Shown one piece after another: positions 44,759 through 53,147 of a stretch of DNA of 64,000 bases. The position numbers and the translations under genes are program-made. The stretch spans positions 7,110,501 through 7,174,500 of the forward strand of contig NZ_CP095376.1 in the NCBI RefSeq assembly GCF_023008405.1, given 5' to 3'. How positions within the stretch are numbered: position 1 is the stretch's first letter; each line of letters begins with the position of its first letter. Source of the DNA: Amycolatopsis sp. FBCC-B4732. Its GTDB lineage: Bacteria > Actinomycetota > Actinomycetes > Mycobacteriales > Pseudonocardiaceae. Below the pieces are notes generated by a model. That model was not told the origin of the DNA. It ran no database searches and saw only the letters and a list, made by a program, of their open reading frames with translations.

Positions 44759-45078
44759 TGGGCGCCTTCGGGCGAACTCTCGCGCTCGCGCTCACGCTGC
44801 TCCAGCTCGGCCACGCGCTCGCGCAGCTCGTCGATCTCGACGCCGAGGCGCCGCAGCACCCAGTCCACTTCGGACATCTTGTAGCCGCGCAGCACCAGCT
44901 GGAAGCGGACCTCGGTCAGGTCCTCGCCGGTGATGTCCTCGGCGGGCAGCCGCGTCGGCGAGCTGCCCGGCGGCAGCGGGGCGAGCTCCTCACCCCGGCC
45001 GAAGACCACGGCGGCCAGCAGGAACACCACGGCGGCCACCAGCAGCATGACTACGAGGTAGATCAGCGCGGTCGTCAC
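44755..45078 (-). CDS. Membrane-anchored DivIVA-domain protein
   Basis: A 107-residue protein: one N-terminal transmembrane helix (TTALIYLVVMLLVAAVVFLL), then a DivIVA-like segment, EDLTEVRFQLVLRGYKMSEV followed by DWVLRRL, and a coiled coil. It corresponds to Rv1209. The role is probably at the membrane during growth or division, by family only. The GTG overlaps the HAAS gene TGA. Confidence 0.82.
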   Translation of the reverse strand: MTTALIYLVVMLLVAAVVFLLAAVVFGRGEELAPLPPGSSPTRLPAEDITGEDLTEVRFQLVLRGYKMSEVDWVLRRLGVEIDELRERVAELEQRERERESSPEGAQ

Positions 45079-45743
45079 GCGACGATCGTGGCATATCCAC
45101 CCCAGGATCGTCGCGCGAGCACGACGAGCCGCAGCGAAAGCAGCACCCAGACGACCATCAGCACCGCGCACGGGACGCTCAGGACCAGCCTCGACGCGTC
45201 GACGAACCCGGTCGTGCCGATCAGCAGCCCGACCGAAGCCAGGTTGACACCGACCGCGAGCGCGATGAGGGTGCCGCAGAACCGCGCGAGCCCGGCGCCG
45301 TCCAGGTGCCGGCTCAGCCAGCGGATGCCGAGCAGGGCGAGCACGCCGATCACCGGGACGACGAACACGGCGCCGTGGGTGACGTGCGTGACGACCTTGT
45401 ACCACTCCGGGGTCGGCGTCGAGATCTTCGTCCACTCGCCGAAGGTGAGGATCCGGGCGTAGTCCCACGAAACCTGCATCACCGGGACGCCGATGACGAG
45501 CTTCCACAGCGTCCGGACGCCGCTGAGCATGCCGAGCTCGGCCTGGTAGTCGCGGGCGACGACGGCCGCCGGGCCGAAGTCGGCGACCGCGCGCCGCTCG
45601 GCGTCCTCGTCGCTCCAGCCGCCCGCGCGGTAGGCCTCGGCGGCGTCGTGCAGGCCGTCGCGGGCCTCGCCGAGCAGGTCGGCCTTGAACCGGCCGCAGC
45701 CGTGCAGCCTGCGGTCCAGGTCCCCCAGGTACTCCTCGATCAT
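45075..45743 (-). CDS. HAAS-domain membrane protein (PadR partner)
   Basis: A 222-residue protein. The N-terminal domain MIEEYLGDLDRRLHGCGRFK to about residue 75 is the HAAS/'permease prefix' fold, usually encoded next to PadR regulators; it is followed by four transmembrane helices. The ATG overlaps the PadR stop (ATGA). HAAS proteins are thought to be the membrane targets or partners of PadR regulators; signal unknown. Confidence 0.78.
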   Translation of the reverse strand: MIEEYLGDLDRRLHGCGRFKADLLGEARDGLHDAAEAYRAGGWSDEDAERRAVADFGPAAVVARDYQAELGMLSGVRTLWKLVIGVPVMQVSWDYARILTFGEWTKISTPTPEWYKVVTHVTHGAVFVVPVIGVLALLGIRWLSRHLDGAGLARFCGTLIALAVGVNLASVGLLIGTTGFVDASRLVLSVPCAVLMVVWVLLSLRLVVLARRSWGGYATIVA

Positions 45744-46057
45744 GCGCCCAGCACTCCCCCGATGACCGTCGTGAACTCCCGCCACTCGGCACGTTCGGCG
45801 GCCAGGGCCTGCTGGCCGGAGCGGGTGAGCCGGTAGGTGCGCCGTTTGCGGCCGGAGACGACGTCCCACTCGCTGGCCAGCCAGCCGGCCCGTTCGAGCC
45901 GGCGCAGCGCCGGGTAGACCGTGCCGGTCGGCAGGTCGAGCGCGCCGTCGCTGCGCAGCTGGAGCGCCTCGATGATCGCGTAGCCGTGCAGCTTCCGGCC
46001 GTCGAGGACCGCCAGCAGCAACGCGTCGAGGTGCCCGCGCAAGGTGTCCGCCTTCAT
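45740..46057 (-). CDS. PadR-family transcriptional regulator
   Basis: A 105-residue PadR protein. The winged HTH reads LRGHLDALLLAVLDGRKLHG, YAIIEALQL and GTVYPALRRLERAGWLASEW. It forms an operon with the HAAS gene. It diverges from cydA with 140 bp between them; the perfect palindrome GGCTACATGTAGCC in that region makes it a candidate regulator of the cytochrome bd operon and of itself. Confidence 0.87.
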   Translation of the reverse strand: MKADTLRGHLDALLLAVLDGRKLHGYAIIEALQLRSDGALDLPTGTVYPALRRLERAGWLASEWDVVSGRKRRTYRLTRSGQQALAAERAEWREFTTVIGGVLGA

Positions 46058-46154
46058 AGGTACGCAGTCTACGCATCCCACCCCGGAGAGGCTATTGCCC
46101 CGGCCACGGGGACGCACCCGGGGATATCCCGGAGATGACCCGGATCTCATGGAT

Positions 46155-46189
46155 TTGACGGCTACATGTAGCCAGCCTACGTATATAGT
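46155..46189 (+). promoter_or_regulatory. cydA promoter with embedded palindrome
   Basis: TTGACG (46155-46160) is followed after 17 nt by TACGTA (46178-46183). The spacer begins with the perfect 14-bp palindrome GGCTACATGTAGCC (46160-46173), ideally placed for a repressor. A second box, TATAGT (46184-46189), lies 8 nt before the ATG and could give a leaderless transcript. Confidence 0.55.
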
Positions 46190-46197
46190 CGGGCGCC

Positions 46198-47358
46198 ATG
46201 GACGCACTCCCGGTCGCGAGACTCCAGTTCGCGACGACGACTTCGATCCACTTCCTGTTCGTGCTGTTCACGCTGGGGTTGGTCACGATGGTGGCCGTGA
46301 TGCAGACGCGCGCGGCGGTCGGCGGCAAGCCCGAACTGCTGCGGATGACCCGCTACTGGGGCCGCTTGTACGTCATCAACTACGCGCTGGGGATCGTCAC
46401 CGGAATCGTGATGGAATTCCAGTTCGGGCTGACCTGGACCGGGCTTTCCACATTCGCCGGCGACGTCTTCGGCGCACCGCTGGCCATTGAGACGCTGGTC
46501 GCGTTCTTCCTCGAGTCGACCTTCCTCGGCCTGTGGATCTTCGGCTTCGGGCGGATGGGCAGGTGGCTGCACCTGACGCTGATCTGGCTGGTCACGCTGA
46601 CCGCGTACGCGTCGGCGCTGTTCATCATGCTGGCCAACTCGTTCCTGCAGAACCCGGTCGGCAGCCGGCTCGAGGGCGGCACGCTGCACCTCGACGACTT
46701 CGGCGCGCTGTTCTCGAACCCGGCGCTGGCCGCGTCGCTGCCGCACGTCGTCAGCGCCGCGCTGGTGACCGGCGGGTTCTTCGTGGTCGGCGTCAGCGCG
46801 TACCACTTCCTCAAGCGCACGACGGAGGTCGAGTTCTTCCGCCGCTCGATGCGGATCGGCGTGGTCGCCGCCCTGATCGGCTCGATCTTCGTGGTCAACC
46901 AGGGCTTCGCGCAGTTCGGCCGGCTGAAGGTGTACCAGCCCGACAAGCTTCGCGAAGCCGCGGTGGGCGCGCCCCTCGGCGCGATGATCACCCTCGGGTT
47001 CGCCATGTTCCTCTGCGCGCTCCTCGGCACGCTGCTGCTGTTCCGGAACTGGCTCACCCGAGCCCGGTTCCTGCACTACCTGATGGTCGCGGCGATCCCG
47101 TTGCCGTTCCTCGCGTCGATCATGGGCTGGCTGGTGCGCGAACTCGGCCGTCAGCCCTGGCTGATCTGGGGGAAGCTGCGCACCGCCGACGCGGTCGCGG
47201 ACGTCCCGGCCGGTCAGATCCTGTTCTCCTTCATCGCCTTCACACTGCTGTTCGCCGCGCTCGCGGTCGCCGACTGGGTGCTCATGGCGCGGGTCGCCAA
47301 GCGCGGCCCGGAGCCGGTCGAGGAGCCCGCCGAACTGCCCGTCCTGAGCGGAGTCTGA
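46198..47358 (+). CDS. cydA: Cytochrome bd-type oxidase subunit I, short Q-loop form
   Basis: A 386-residue CydA. Haem ligands and proton-path residues are in place: SIHFLFVLF near residue 19, ETLVAFFLESTFLGLW, LPHVVSAALVTGG and GWLVRELGRQPWLIW. The protein is 60-130 residues shorter than usual because the periplasmic Q-loop after helix 6 is almost gone: QPDKLREAAVG passes directly into the next helix, and the glutamate equivalent to E. coli Glu257 is not present. It may use a different electron donor or an altered quinol site. First gene of cydABDC. Confidence 0.85.
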   Translation: MDALPVARLQFATTTSIHFLFVLFTLGLVTMVAVMQTRAAVGGKPELLRMTRYWGRLYVINYALGIVTGIVMEFQFGLTWTGLSTFAGDVFGAPLAIETLVAFFLESTFLGLWIFGFGRMGRWLHLTLIWLVTLTAYASALFIMLANSFLQNPVGSRLEGGTLHLDDFGALFSNPALAASLPHVVSAALVTGGFFVVGVSAYHFLKRTTEVEFFRRSMRIGVVAALIGSIFVVNQGFAQFGRLKVYQPDKLREAAVGAPLGAMITLGFAMFLCALLGTLLLFRNWLTRARFLHYLMVAAIPLPFLASIMGWLVRELGRQPWLIWGKLRTADAVADVPAGQILFSFIAFTLLFAALAVADWVLMARVAKRGPEPVEEPAELPVLSGV

Positions 47359-47361
47359 CCG

Positions 47362-48348
47362 ATGGTGACGATCTGGTGGTGCGTGCTCGGCCTGCTGACC
47401 TGCGGGTACTTCGCGCTCGCGGGCTACGACTACGGCGTCGGGATGCTCCTGCCCGCCTTCGAGACCGGCGAACGACGGCGGCGGCAGACGCTCGGCGCGC
47501 TCGGCCCGTTCTTCCTGGCCAACGAGGTGTGGCTGGTCGCGGCGGTCGGGCTGCTGTTCGGCGCGTTCCCGCACCTGGAGGGCAAGGTGTTCGCCGGGGC
47601 GTACGTCCTGGTCGTGACGCTGCTGCTCGGCCTGGTCACGTTCACGGCGTCGATGCAGCTGCGCAGCCGCCGCCCAGACGCGCGGCGCGGCGCCTGGACC
47701 GCGGGCATCGTCGGCGGCGCGGTGGTGACGGCGTTGTCGTGGGGGCTGTTCCTCGGCAACCTCGTGGTCGGGCTGCCACTGACCGCCGACGGCTCGCCGT
47801 CCGGGGACGTCCTCGCGCTCTTCAGCCCGTACGCCGTGCTGTGGGGGCTCGGGTTCGTGGCCCTGTTCGCCCTGCAGGGCGCGGCTTTCCTCGCCGTGCG
47901 CGCCCCGGCCGAGCTGACCGGGCGGGCGGTGCGGCTGGCCCGCGCGTTCACCGCGCCGGTGCTCGCGTTCCTCGTGATCGCGACGGGGTGGGGGTGCTTC
48001 ACGCTCGACGGCGTGACCGCGCTCGGCGTGGGTGTGGTCGTGCTGGCCTTCGCCGCCCTCGCCGTCACCTGGCTCGGTCTCTTCGCGAAGCGGTACCGGG
48101 TCGCGCTGCTCGGCTCGATGGTCCTGGCCGCGTGCCCGGCCCTGCTCGCCGGCACGCTGCGGTTCCCCGCCGTGCTGGTTTCGCCCGGGTACGCGCTCAC
48201 GGTCGAGCAGGCGGCGACGGCGCCGGGGACGTTCGCGGTGCTGGCCTGGTTCGCGCCGCCGTCGCTGCTGGTGCTGCTGGTGGTGCAGTGGCTGACCTGG
48301 CGCGCCCACCGCCATCCCGTCGACCAGCGCTCGCTGCTGCACTTCTAG
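47362..48348 (+). CDS. cydB: Cytochrome bd-type oxidase subunit II
   Basis: A 328-residue CydB with eight to nine helices. The N-terminal signature is VLGLLTCGYFALAGYDYGVG followed by MLLPAF, and the second ANEVWLVAAVGLLFGAFPHL. It pairs with CydA in the membrane. Starts 3 nt after the cydA stop. Confidence 0.9.
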   Translation: MVTIWWCVLGLLTCGYFALAGYDYGVGMLLPAFETGERRRRQTLGALGPFFLANEVWLVAAVGLLFGAFPHLEGKVFAGAYVLVVTLLLGLVTFTASMQLRSRRPDARRGAWTAGIVGGAVVTALSWGLFLGNLVVGLPLTADGSPSGDVLALFSPYAVLWGLGFVALFALQGAAFLAVRAPAELTGRAVRLARAFTAPVLAFLVIATGWGCFTLDGVTALGVGVVVLAFAALAVTWLGLFAKRYRVALLGSMVLAACPALLAGTLRFPAVLVSPGYALTVEQAATAPGTFAVLAWFAPPSLLVLLVVQWLTWRAHRHPVDQRSLLHF

Positions 48349-48358
48349 GGGGAACGCC

Positions 48359-49921
48359 GTGCCCGCTCTACCCGGACTCCGGCGCTACCTGGCCGTGCTG
48401 GCCGCGCTCGGGGTGCTCACCGCCGCCGCGGTGCTGCTCCAGGCCGAAGGTCTCGCCACGCTGCTCACCGGCGGCGGTGTGTCACCGGTGCTGGTCGTCG
48501 CGATCGGCGCGAGAGCAATGCTTTCGTGGGGTCACGGCGTCCTCAGTGGACGGTTCGCGGCTTCGGTGCGCGGCGGCCTGCGCCGCCGGTTGCTCGATTC
48601 GCGCGCCGACCGCGCGGGTGTCGTGGCGACGCAGGTGACGCGCGGGGCCGACGCCACGGACAGCTACCTGACCGGGTACCTGCCGTCGCTGGTCGTGTCG
48701 GTGGTGGTGCCGGTCGCGGTGATCGTGCGGCTGTTCACGACGGACCTGGTGTCGGCGCTCATCGTCGCGGCGACGCTGCCGCTGATCCCGGTGTTCGCGA
48801 TCCTGGTCGGCAAGCACACGGCGATGCGCACCGAGCGGCAGTGGTCGCTGCTGACCAAGCTGGGCGGCCACTTCCTCGACGTGGTGCGGGGATTGGGGAC
48901 GCTCCGGCTGTTCGGCCGGGCGGCGGCGCAGGCGTCGACGGTCCGGTCGATGGCCGCCGCGCACGCCGACGCGACGATGAAGACGTTGCGGATCGCGTTC
49001 CTTTCGGCGCTGGTGCTGGAACTCGTGGCGACGATGTCGGTGGCACTGGTCGCGGTGCCGATCGGGTTCCGCCTCCTGGACGGCGGCCTCGACGCGCGGA
49101 CGGCTCTCCTCGTCCTGCTCCTCGCCCCGGAGGCGTACCTGCCGCTGCGCGCGGCGGGCGCGAAGTTCCACGCGGCGGCGGAGGGGCTGACGGCGTTGCG
49201 AGAAGCCCTTGCGGTACCGGTGGTTGCTCGTCGTTCCGCGGCTTCGACTCGGCGGCGGGGTGCGCCTTCGCTGGCGCTGGAGCGGGTTTCGGTGTCTTAC
49301 GACGGCGTCCCGGCGCTGTCCGAAGTGGACTTGACGGTGCCGGCCGGGTCACGGATCGCGTTGGTGGGGCCGAGCGGGTCCGGGAAGAGCACGGTGCTGG
49401 CGGTGCTGCTGGGGTTCGTCACGCCGACGTCGGGGCGGGTGCTCGTCGACGGGGTGGACCTGCGGACGCTGTCCCCGGCGGAGTGGCTCGACGAGGTGGC
49501 TTGGGTGCCGCAGCGGCCGACGCTGTTCCGGGGGTCGCTGGCGGAGAACATCGCGCTGGGACTGCCGTCCGCGGACGTGCCGGCCGCCGCCCGGGCCGCG
49601 GCGTTGGACTCGGTGGCGGCGGGCTTGCCCGCGGGGTACGCGACGCAGGTGGGCGAGCTGGGCGAGGGCTTGTCGGCGGGCCAGCGGCAGCGGGTGGGAC
49701 TGGCACGGGCACTCGCGCGGACGTCGTCGGGGCTGGTGCTGCTCGACGAACCGACGACCCGGCTGGATTCGAGGACGGAGGAAACGGTCCTCTCGGCGAC
49801 CCGGCGGCTGCTGCCGGACCGGACCGCGGTGCTGGTGGCGCACCGGCCGGCGCTGGTGGCGCTGGCGGACCGGGTGGTCGAACTCCGCGACGGCCGGATC
49901 CGCACGGAGGTGGCGGCGTGA
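48359..49921 (+). CDS. cydD: Heterodimeric ABC exporter subunit CydD
   Basis: A 520-residue exporter half: six transmembrane helices then an ATPase with Walker A GPSGSGKSTV, signature LSAGQRQRVG and Walker B LVLLDEPTTRL. With CydC it exports cysteine/glutathione, needed to assemble cytochrome bd. GGGGGA lies just before the GTG. Confidence 0.9.
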   Translation: MPALPGLRRYLAVLAALGVLTAAAVLLQAEGLATLLTGGGVSPVLVVAIGARAMLSWGHGVLSGRFAASVRGGLRRRLLDSRADRAGVVATQVTRGADATDSYLTGYLPSLVVSVVVPVAVIVRLFTTDLVSALIVAATLPLIPVFAILVGKHTAMRTERQWSLLTKLGGHFLDVVRGLGTLRLFGRAAAQASTVRSMAAAHADATMKTLRIAFLSALVLELVATMSVALVAVPIGFRLLDGGLDARTALLVLLLAPEAYLPLRAAGAKFHAAAEGLTALREALAVPVVARRSAASTRRRGAPSLALERVSVSYDGVPALSEVDLTVPAGSRIALVGPSGSGKSTVLAVLLGFVTPTSGRVLVDGVDLRTLSPAEWLDEVAWVPQRPTLFRGSLAENIALGLPSADVPAAARAAALDSVAAGLPAGYATQVGELGEGLSAGQRQRVGLARALARTSSGLVLLDEPTTRLDSRTEETVLSATRRLLPDRTAVLVAHRPALVALADRVVELRDGRIRTEVAA

Positions 49922-49935
49922 GGCGCACAGCCCAA

Positions 49936-49990
49936 GCGCCCCAATGTGGCGTCCGGTGCGTTGGACGCAACCAACGCCACATTGGGGCGC
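49936..49990 (+). repeat. Palindrome between cydD and cydC (CCAATGTGGCG family)
   Basis: GCGCCCCAATGTGGCGT (49936-49952) and its exact complement (49974-49990) are separated by 21 nt that hold alternative short stems. It fills most of the 77-bp cydD-cydC gap and ends 8 nt before the cydC start, so it could lower cydC expression relative to cydD. Confidence 0.8.
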
Positions 49991-49998
49991 TCTGGGCC

Positions 49999-51576
49999 GT
50001 GTCCACAAGGGACACCCTCCGCCTCGTCCGAGCCGCACTGCTCGGGGCCGGGGCCGAACTCGCCGCCCTCGCGCTCATGGCCACCGCCGCCTGGCTGCTC
50101 CTGCGTGCCGCCGAACGGCCGCCGCTCGGGGCGCTCACCGTCGCCATCGTCGGCGTCCGGACCCTCGCCCTGCTGCGCGGTGGCCTTCGCTACGCCGAGC
50201 GGCTCGCCGGGCACGAAGTCGTCCTGCGGTGGCTGGGGGCGCTGCGCACCCGCGTCTACCAGGCCCTCGTGTCCAGCTCACGGTTCTCCGGCGGAGACCT
50301 CCTCACCCGGCTCGTGTCCGATGTGGACGCTCTGCAGGACGCCGTCCTGCGGTGGCTGCTGCCCGCCGGGGTCGCCGCGCTCGTGGGGTCCACCGCGGTC
50401 GTCGTCGTGGCCACCGCTTCCGCCGGTGCCGCCGCCGTGCTCGCCGCCGGGTTGCTCGTCGCGGGTGTACTGCTCCCCTGGCTGGTCATCCGCACCACCG
50501 CCCGTGCCGCCCGCGAGAACGCCCCGAAACGCGCCGAACTGGCCGAGCGCGCGGTCGAACTCGTCACCGGGCACCGGGAGCTCGTCGCCGCCGGCGCGCT
50601 GGCCGAACACCGCGCACGGGCGACCAGTGTCGTCGACGGGATCGCCGTGAGCGAGCGGGCCACCTCGGGTACGGCCGCGCTGCTCGGCGCCGCCGGGGTG
50701 CTCGTCCAGCTGGGCACCGCCGTCGCCGTCGCGCTGCTGGCCGGTGCCTCCGTGCCCTGGACCGCCGCGCTCACGCTGGCCGCCATGACGAGCTTCGAGG
50801 TCGTCCTCCCGCTGGTCGGGGCCGCCCGGCGGGTGCCGGAGATCCGCGCGTCGGCCGCCCTCGTGCGGGCCGTCCTGGCCCAGCCGCCCGCTCCCGAAGG
50901 CGCCCGGACGCCGGAAAAGGGGCACTTCCGGCTCGAAAGCGCCGGCGTCCGCCACCCGGGCCGGGCCCCCTCGCTCCAGCGGATCGACCTGGACCTGCCG
51001 CCCGGCAAGCGCGTCGGGATCCTCGGCCCCAGCGGCGCCGGCAAGACGACGTTGCTCCGCCTCCTCCTGGGCAGCCAGGCACCCACCGAAGGCCGGGTGC
51101 TCCTCGACGGCCACCCGCTCGGCGAGTACGCCGACCTGTCGGGAACCATCTCGGGCGCCGAAGCCGACGCGCACGTCTTCCACGCGACCGTCCGCGAGAA
51201 CCTCCTGCTCGCGAAGCCGGCCGCCACCGACGACGAGCTGCGGGAAGCCTGCGCGGTCGCCGGGTTCGACCTGGACCTCGACCGCGGCACCGGGCCGGAC
51301 GGCGACGCGCTCTCCGGCGGTCAGCGGCAGCGGCTCGTCCTGGCCCGCGCGGTCCTCGCGGCCCCGCCGGTGCTGGTGCTCGACGAGCCCGTCGAAGGCC
51401 TCGACCCCGCGCACGGCGACGCCGTCCTGAAGAACGTCCTCGCGCACGCGAAGGGCACGGTCGTCCTGGTCACCCACCGCCCCGAGCACCTCGACGGCTT
51501 CGACGAGGTGCTCACCCTCGAGGACGGGCGAGCACTTCCCGCATCGGCGGCCGGTCGGCGACCCGGACGTCCGTGA
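49999..51576 (+). CDS. cydC: Heterodimeric ABC exporter subunit CydC
   Basis: A 525-residue partner of CydD from the GTG at 49999 (VSTRDTLRLVRAALLGAGAE). Walker A is GPSGAGKTTLL, the signature DALSGGQRQRLVLAR and Walker B VLVLDEPVEGLD. No clear ribosome binding site precedes the GTG because the palindrome ends there. The last 65 bp overlap the end of the convergent gpgS. Confidence 0.9.
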   Translation: MSTRDTLRLVRAALLGAGAELAALALMATAAWLLLRAAERPPLGALTVAIVGVRTLALLRGGLRYAERLAGHEVVLRWLGALRTRVYQALVSSSRFSGGDLLTRLVSDVDALQDAVLRWLLPAGVAALVGSTAVVVVATASAGAAAVLAAGLLVAGVLLPWLVIRTTARAARENAPKRAELAERAVELVTGHRELVAAGALAEHRARATSVVDGIAVSERATSGTAALLGAAGVLVQLGTAVAVALLAGASVPWTAALTLAAMTSFEVVLPLVGAARRVPEIRASAALVRAVLAQPPAPEGARTPEKGHFRLESAGVRHPGRAPSLQRIDLDLPPGKRVGILGPSGAGKTTLLRLLLGSQAPTEGRVLLDGHPLGEYADLSGTISGAEADAHVFHATVRENLLLAKPAATDDELREACAVAGFDLDLDRGTGPDGDALSGGQRQRLVLARAVLAAPPVLVLDEPVEGLDPAHGDAVLKNVLAHAKGTVVLVTHRPEHLDGFDEVLTLEDGRALPASAAGRRPGRP

Positions 51577-52432
51577 CGTCCGGCAGCCACTCCTCGTCGA
51601 CCTGGACGAACTGCGTGAACGGCGCGTCGGCGGCCGGCACGTCGCAGCGCGCCAGCGCCGTGCCCAGGATCTGGCGGGACATCACGCCCAGCTGCGGCAG
51701 CGACCGGTTCCGGTGCTTGCGGACACCGAGGTTGACCTGGGCGAGCCCGTCGAGGCCGTAGCGCGCTTCGGCGTCGAGGAGCAGCCCGATCTCGACGCCG
51801 TACCCGGCGGCGAACGGCACCGATTCGAGGAACTCGCGGGTGCCCGCGTACTCGCCGCCGAGGGGCTGGACCAGCCCGCCGAGCGCCGGGCGCAGCGCCG
51901 AGAGCACCGGCCGGGCCAGCAGCTCGGTGACGCGGCCGCCGCCGCCGCTCTCCAGCCGCAGCGGACGGCGGTAGAACCCCTTGACCAGGTGCACGCCGGG
52001 CTCGGTGACCAGCGGCCCGAGCAGCGACGGCACGAACGCCGGGTCCGGGTCGACCAGGTCCGAGTCGAGGAAGACGACGAGGTCACCGCTGGTCGCGGCC
52101 AGCGAACGCCACAGCACCTCGCCCTTGCCGGGGACCGGCGGCAGGTCCGGCAGCACGTCCTCGCGGCGGACGACCCGCGCACCCGCGGCTTCGGCGGTTT
52201 CGACCGTGGCGTCCGTGGAACCCGAGTCCACGACGACGAGCTCGTCGACGACCGAACCGACCAGGGGGCGGACGGACGCGACGACGGCACCGACCGTCCG
52301 CTCTTCGTCGAGGGCCGGTAGCACGACGGAAATCGTCCGGTCACCCTTCGCGGTCACGATGTCCGCGGGCGTCCAACCGGGTTCCTGCCACGTACGCCGC
52401 TCGAACCAACTCACGAGTAACGATCGTGCCAT
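51512..52432 (-). CDS. gpgS: Glucosyl-3-phosphoglycerate synthase
   Basis: A 306-residue GT81 glycosyltransferase. The nucleotide-sugar domain reads ISVVLPALDEERTVGAVVAS, VVVDSGSTDATVETAE and the metal motif FLDSDLVDPDP; the acceptor region EYAGTREFLESVPFAAGYGV is typical of GpgS. It makes glucosyl-3-phosphoglycerate, the first step toward glucosylglycerate or methylglucose lipopolysaccharide. In mycobacteria it is Rv1208, next to the DivIVA gene Rv1209; here 6 kb of other genes separate them. Confidence 0.9.
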   Translation of the reverse strand: MARSLLVSWFERRTWQEPGWTPADIVTAKGDRTISVVLPALDEERTVGAVVASVRPLVGSVVDELVVVDSGSTDATVETAEAAGARVVRREDVLPDLPPVPGKGEVLWRSLAATSGDLVVFLDSDLVDPDPAFVPSLLGPLVTEPGVHLVKGFYRRPLRLESGGGGRVTELLARPVLSALRPALGGLVQPLGGEYAGTREFLESVPFAAGYGVEIGLLLDAEARYGLDGLAQVNLGVRKHRNRSLPQLGVMSRQILGTALARCDVPAADAPFTQFVQVDEEWLPDVTDVRVADRPPMREVLARPRG

Positions 52433-52465
52433 GCTGGTGTCACCGCCACCGAGGAGGAGGACCAC

Positions 52466-53140
52466 TTGATCGCGCAGCTTGTCCGCTTCGTGCTGGGGCC
52501 GCTGGCCAGGGCGCTGTACCGGCCCGAGGTGCACGGCGTGGAGAACGTGCCCACCACGGGCCCGGTGCTGCTCGCGGCCAACCACCGGGCGGCGCTCGAC
52601 ACCGGCGTGATCACGTTCGCGACCCCGCGGCAGGTGAAGTTCCTCGGCAAGGCGGAGTACTTCACCGGCAAGGGCCTCAAGGGCAAGCTGATGGCCGGCT
52701 TCGTCGGCGGCCTCGGCTACATCCCGGTCGAGCGCGGCAACGCCCAGGCCGGGCTCGCCGCGCTGGAAGCGGCCCGCAAGGTCCTCGACGCGGGCGGCGT
52801 CTTCGCGATCTACCCCGAGGGCACCCGCTCCCTGGACGGCCGGCTGCACCGCGGCCACACCGGCGTCGCGGCCCTGGCGCTGGCGACCGGCGCGAAGGTG
52901 GTGCCGGTCGCGCTGACCGGCACCGAGCACCTCCAGCCGAAGGGCGCGAAGATCCCCCGGCCCGCGAAGATCTCCATCACGTTCGGCAAGCCGCTGGACT
53001 TCTCGCGCTACGAGGGCCAGGACTACGCCCCGGCGATCCGCCGGTCGGTCACCGACGAGGTGATGTACGCGATCCTGGAGATCTCGGGCCAGGAGTACGT
53101 GGACACCTACCACAAGCGGCCGAGCGAAGGCGTCGCCTGA
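52466..53140 (+). CDS. 1-acyl-sn-glycerol-3-phosphate acyltransferase-like (PlsC)
   Basis: A 224-residue acyltransferase. The HX4D motif is NHRAALD, and the phosphate-binding motif is IYPEGTRSLDG. It acylates lysophosphatidate or a related lipid at the inner membrane. The start is a TTG preceded by GAGGAGG, a strong site. It diverges from gpgS by 33 bp and ends 7 bp before the GH9 gene. Confidence 0.85.
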   Translation: MIAQLVRFVLGPLARALYRPEVHGVENVPTTGPVLLAANHRAALDTGVITFATPRQVKFLGKAEYFTGKGLKGKLMAGFVGGLGYIPVERGNAQAGLAALEAARKVLDAGGVFAIYPEGTRSLDGRLHRGHTGVAALALATGAKVVPVALTGTEHLQPKGAKIPRPAKISITFGKPLDFSRYEGQDYAPAIRRSVTDEVMYAILEISGQEYVDTYHKRPSEGVA

Positions 53141-53147
53141 GCCGTCA

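Noticed and set aside
46177..48342. A 721-codon minus-strand frame rich in Gln, His and Arg
   Set aside because: Antisense shadow of cydA and cydB, whose families are unmistakable.
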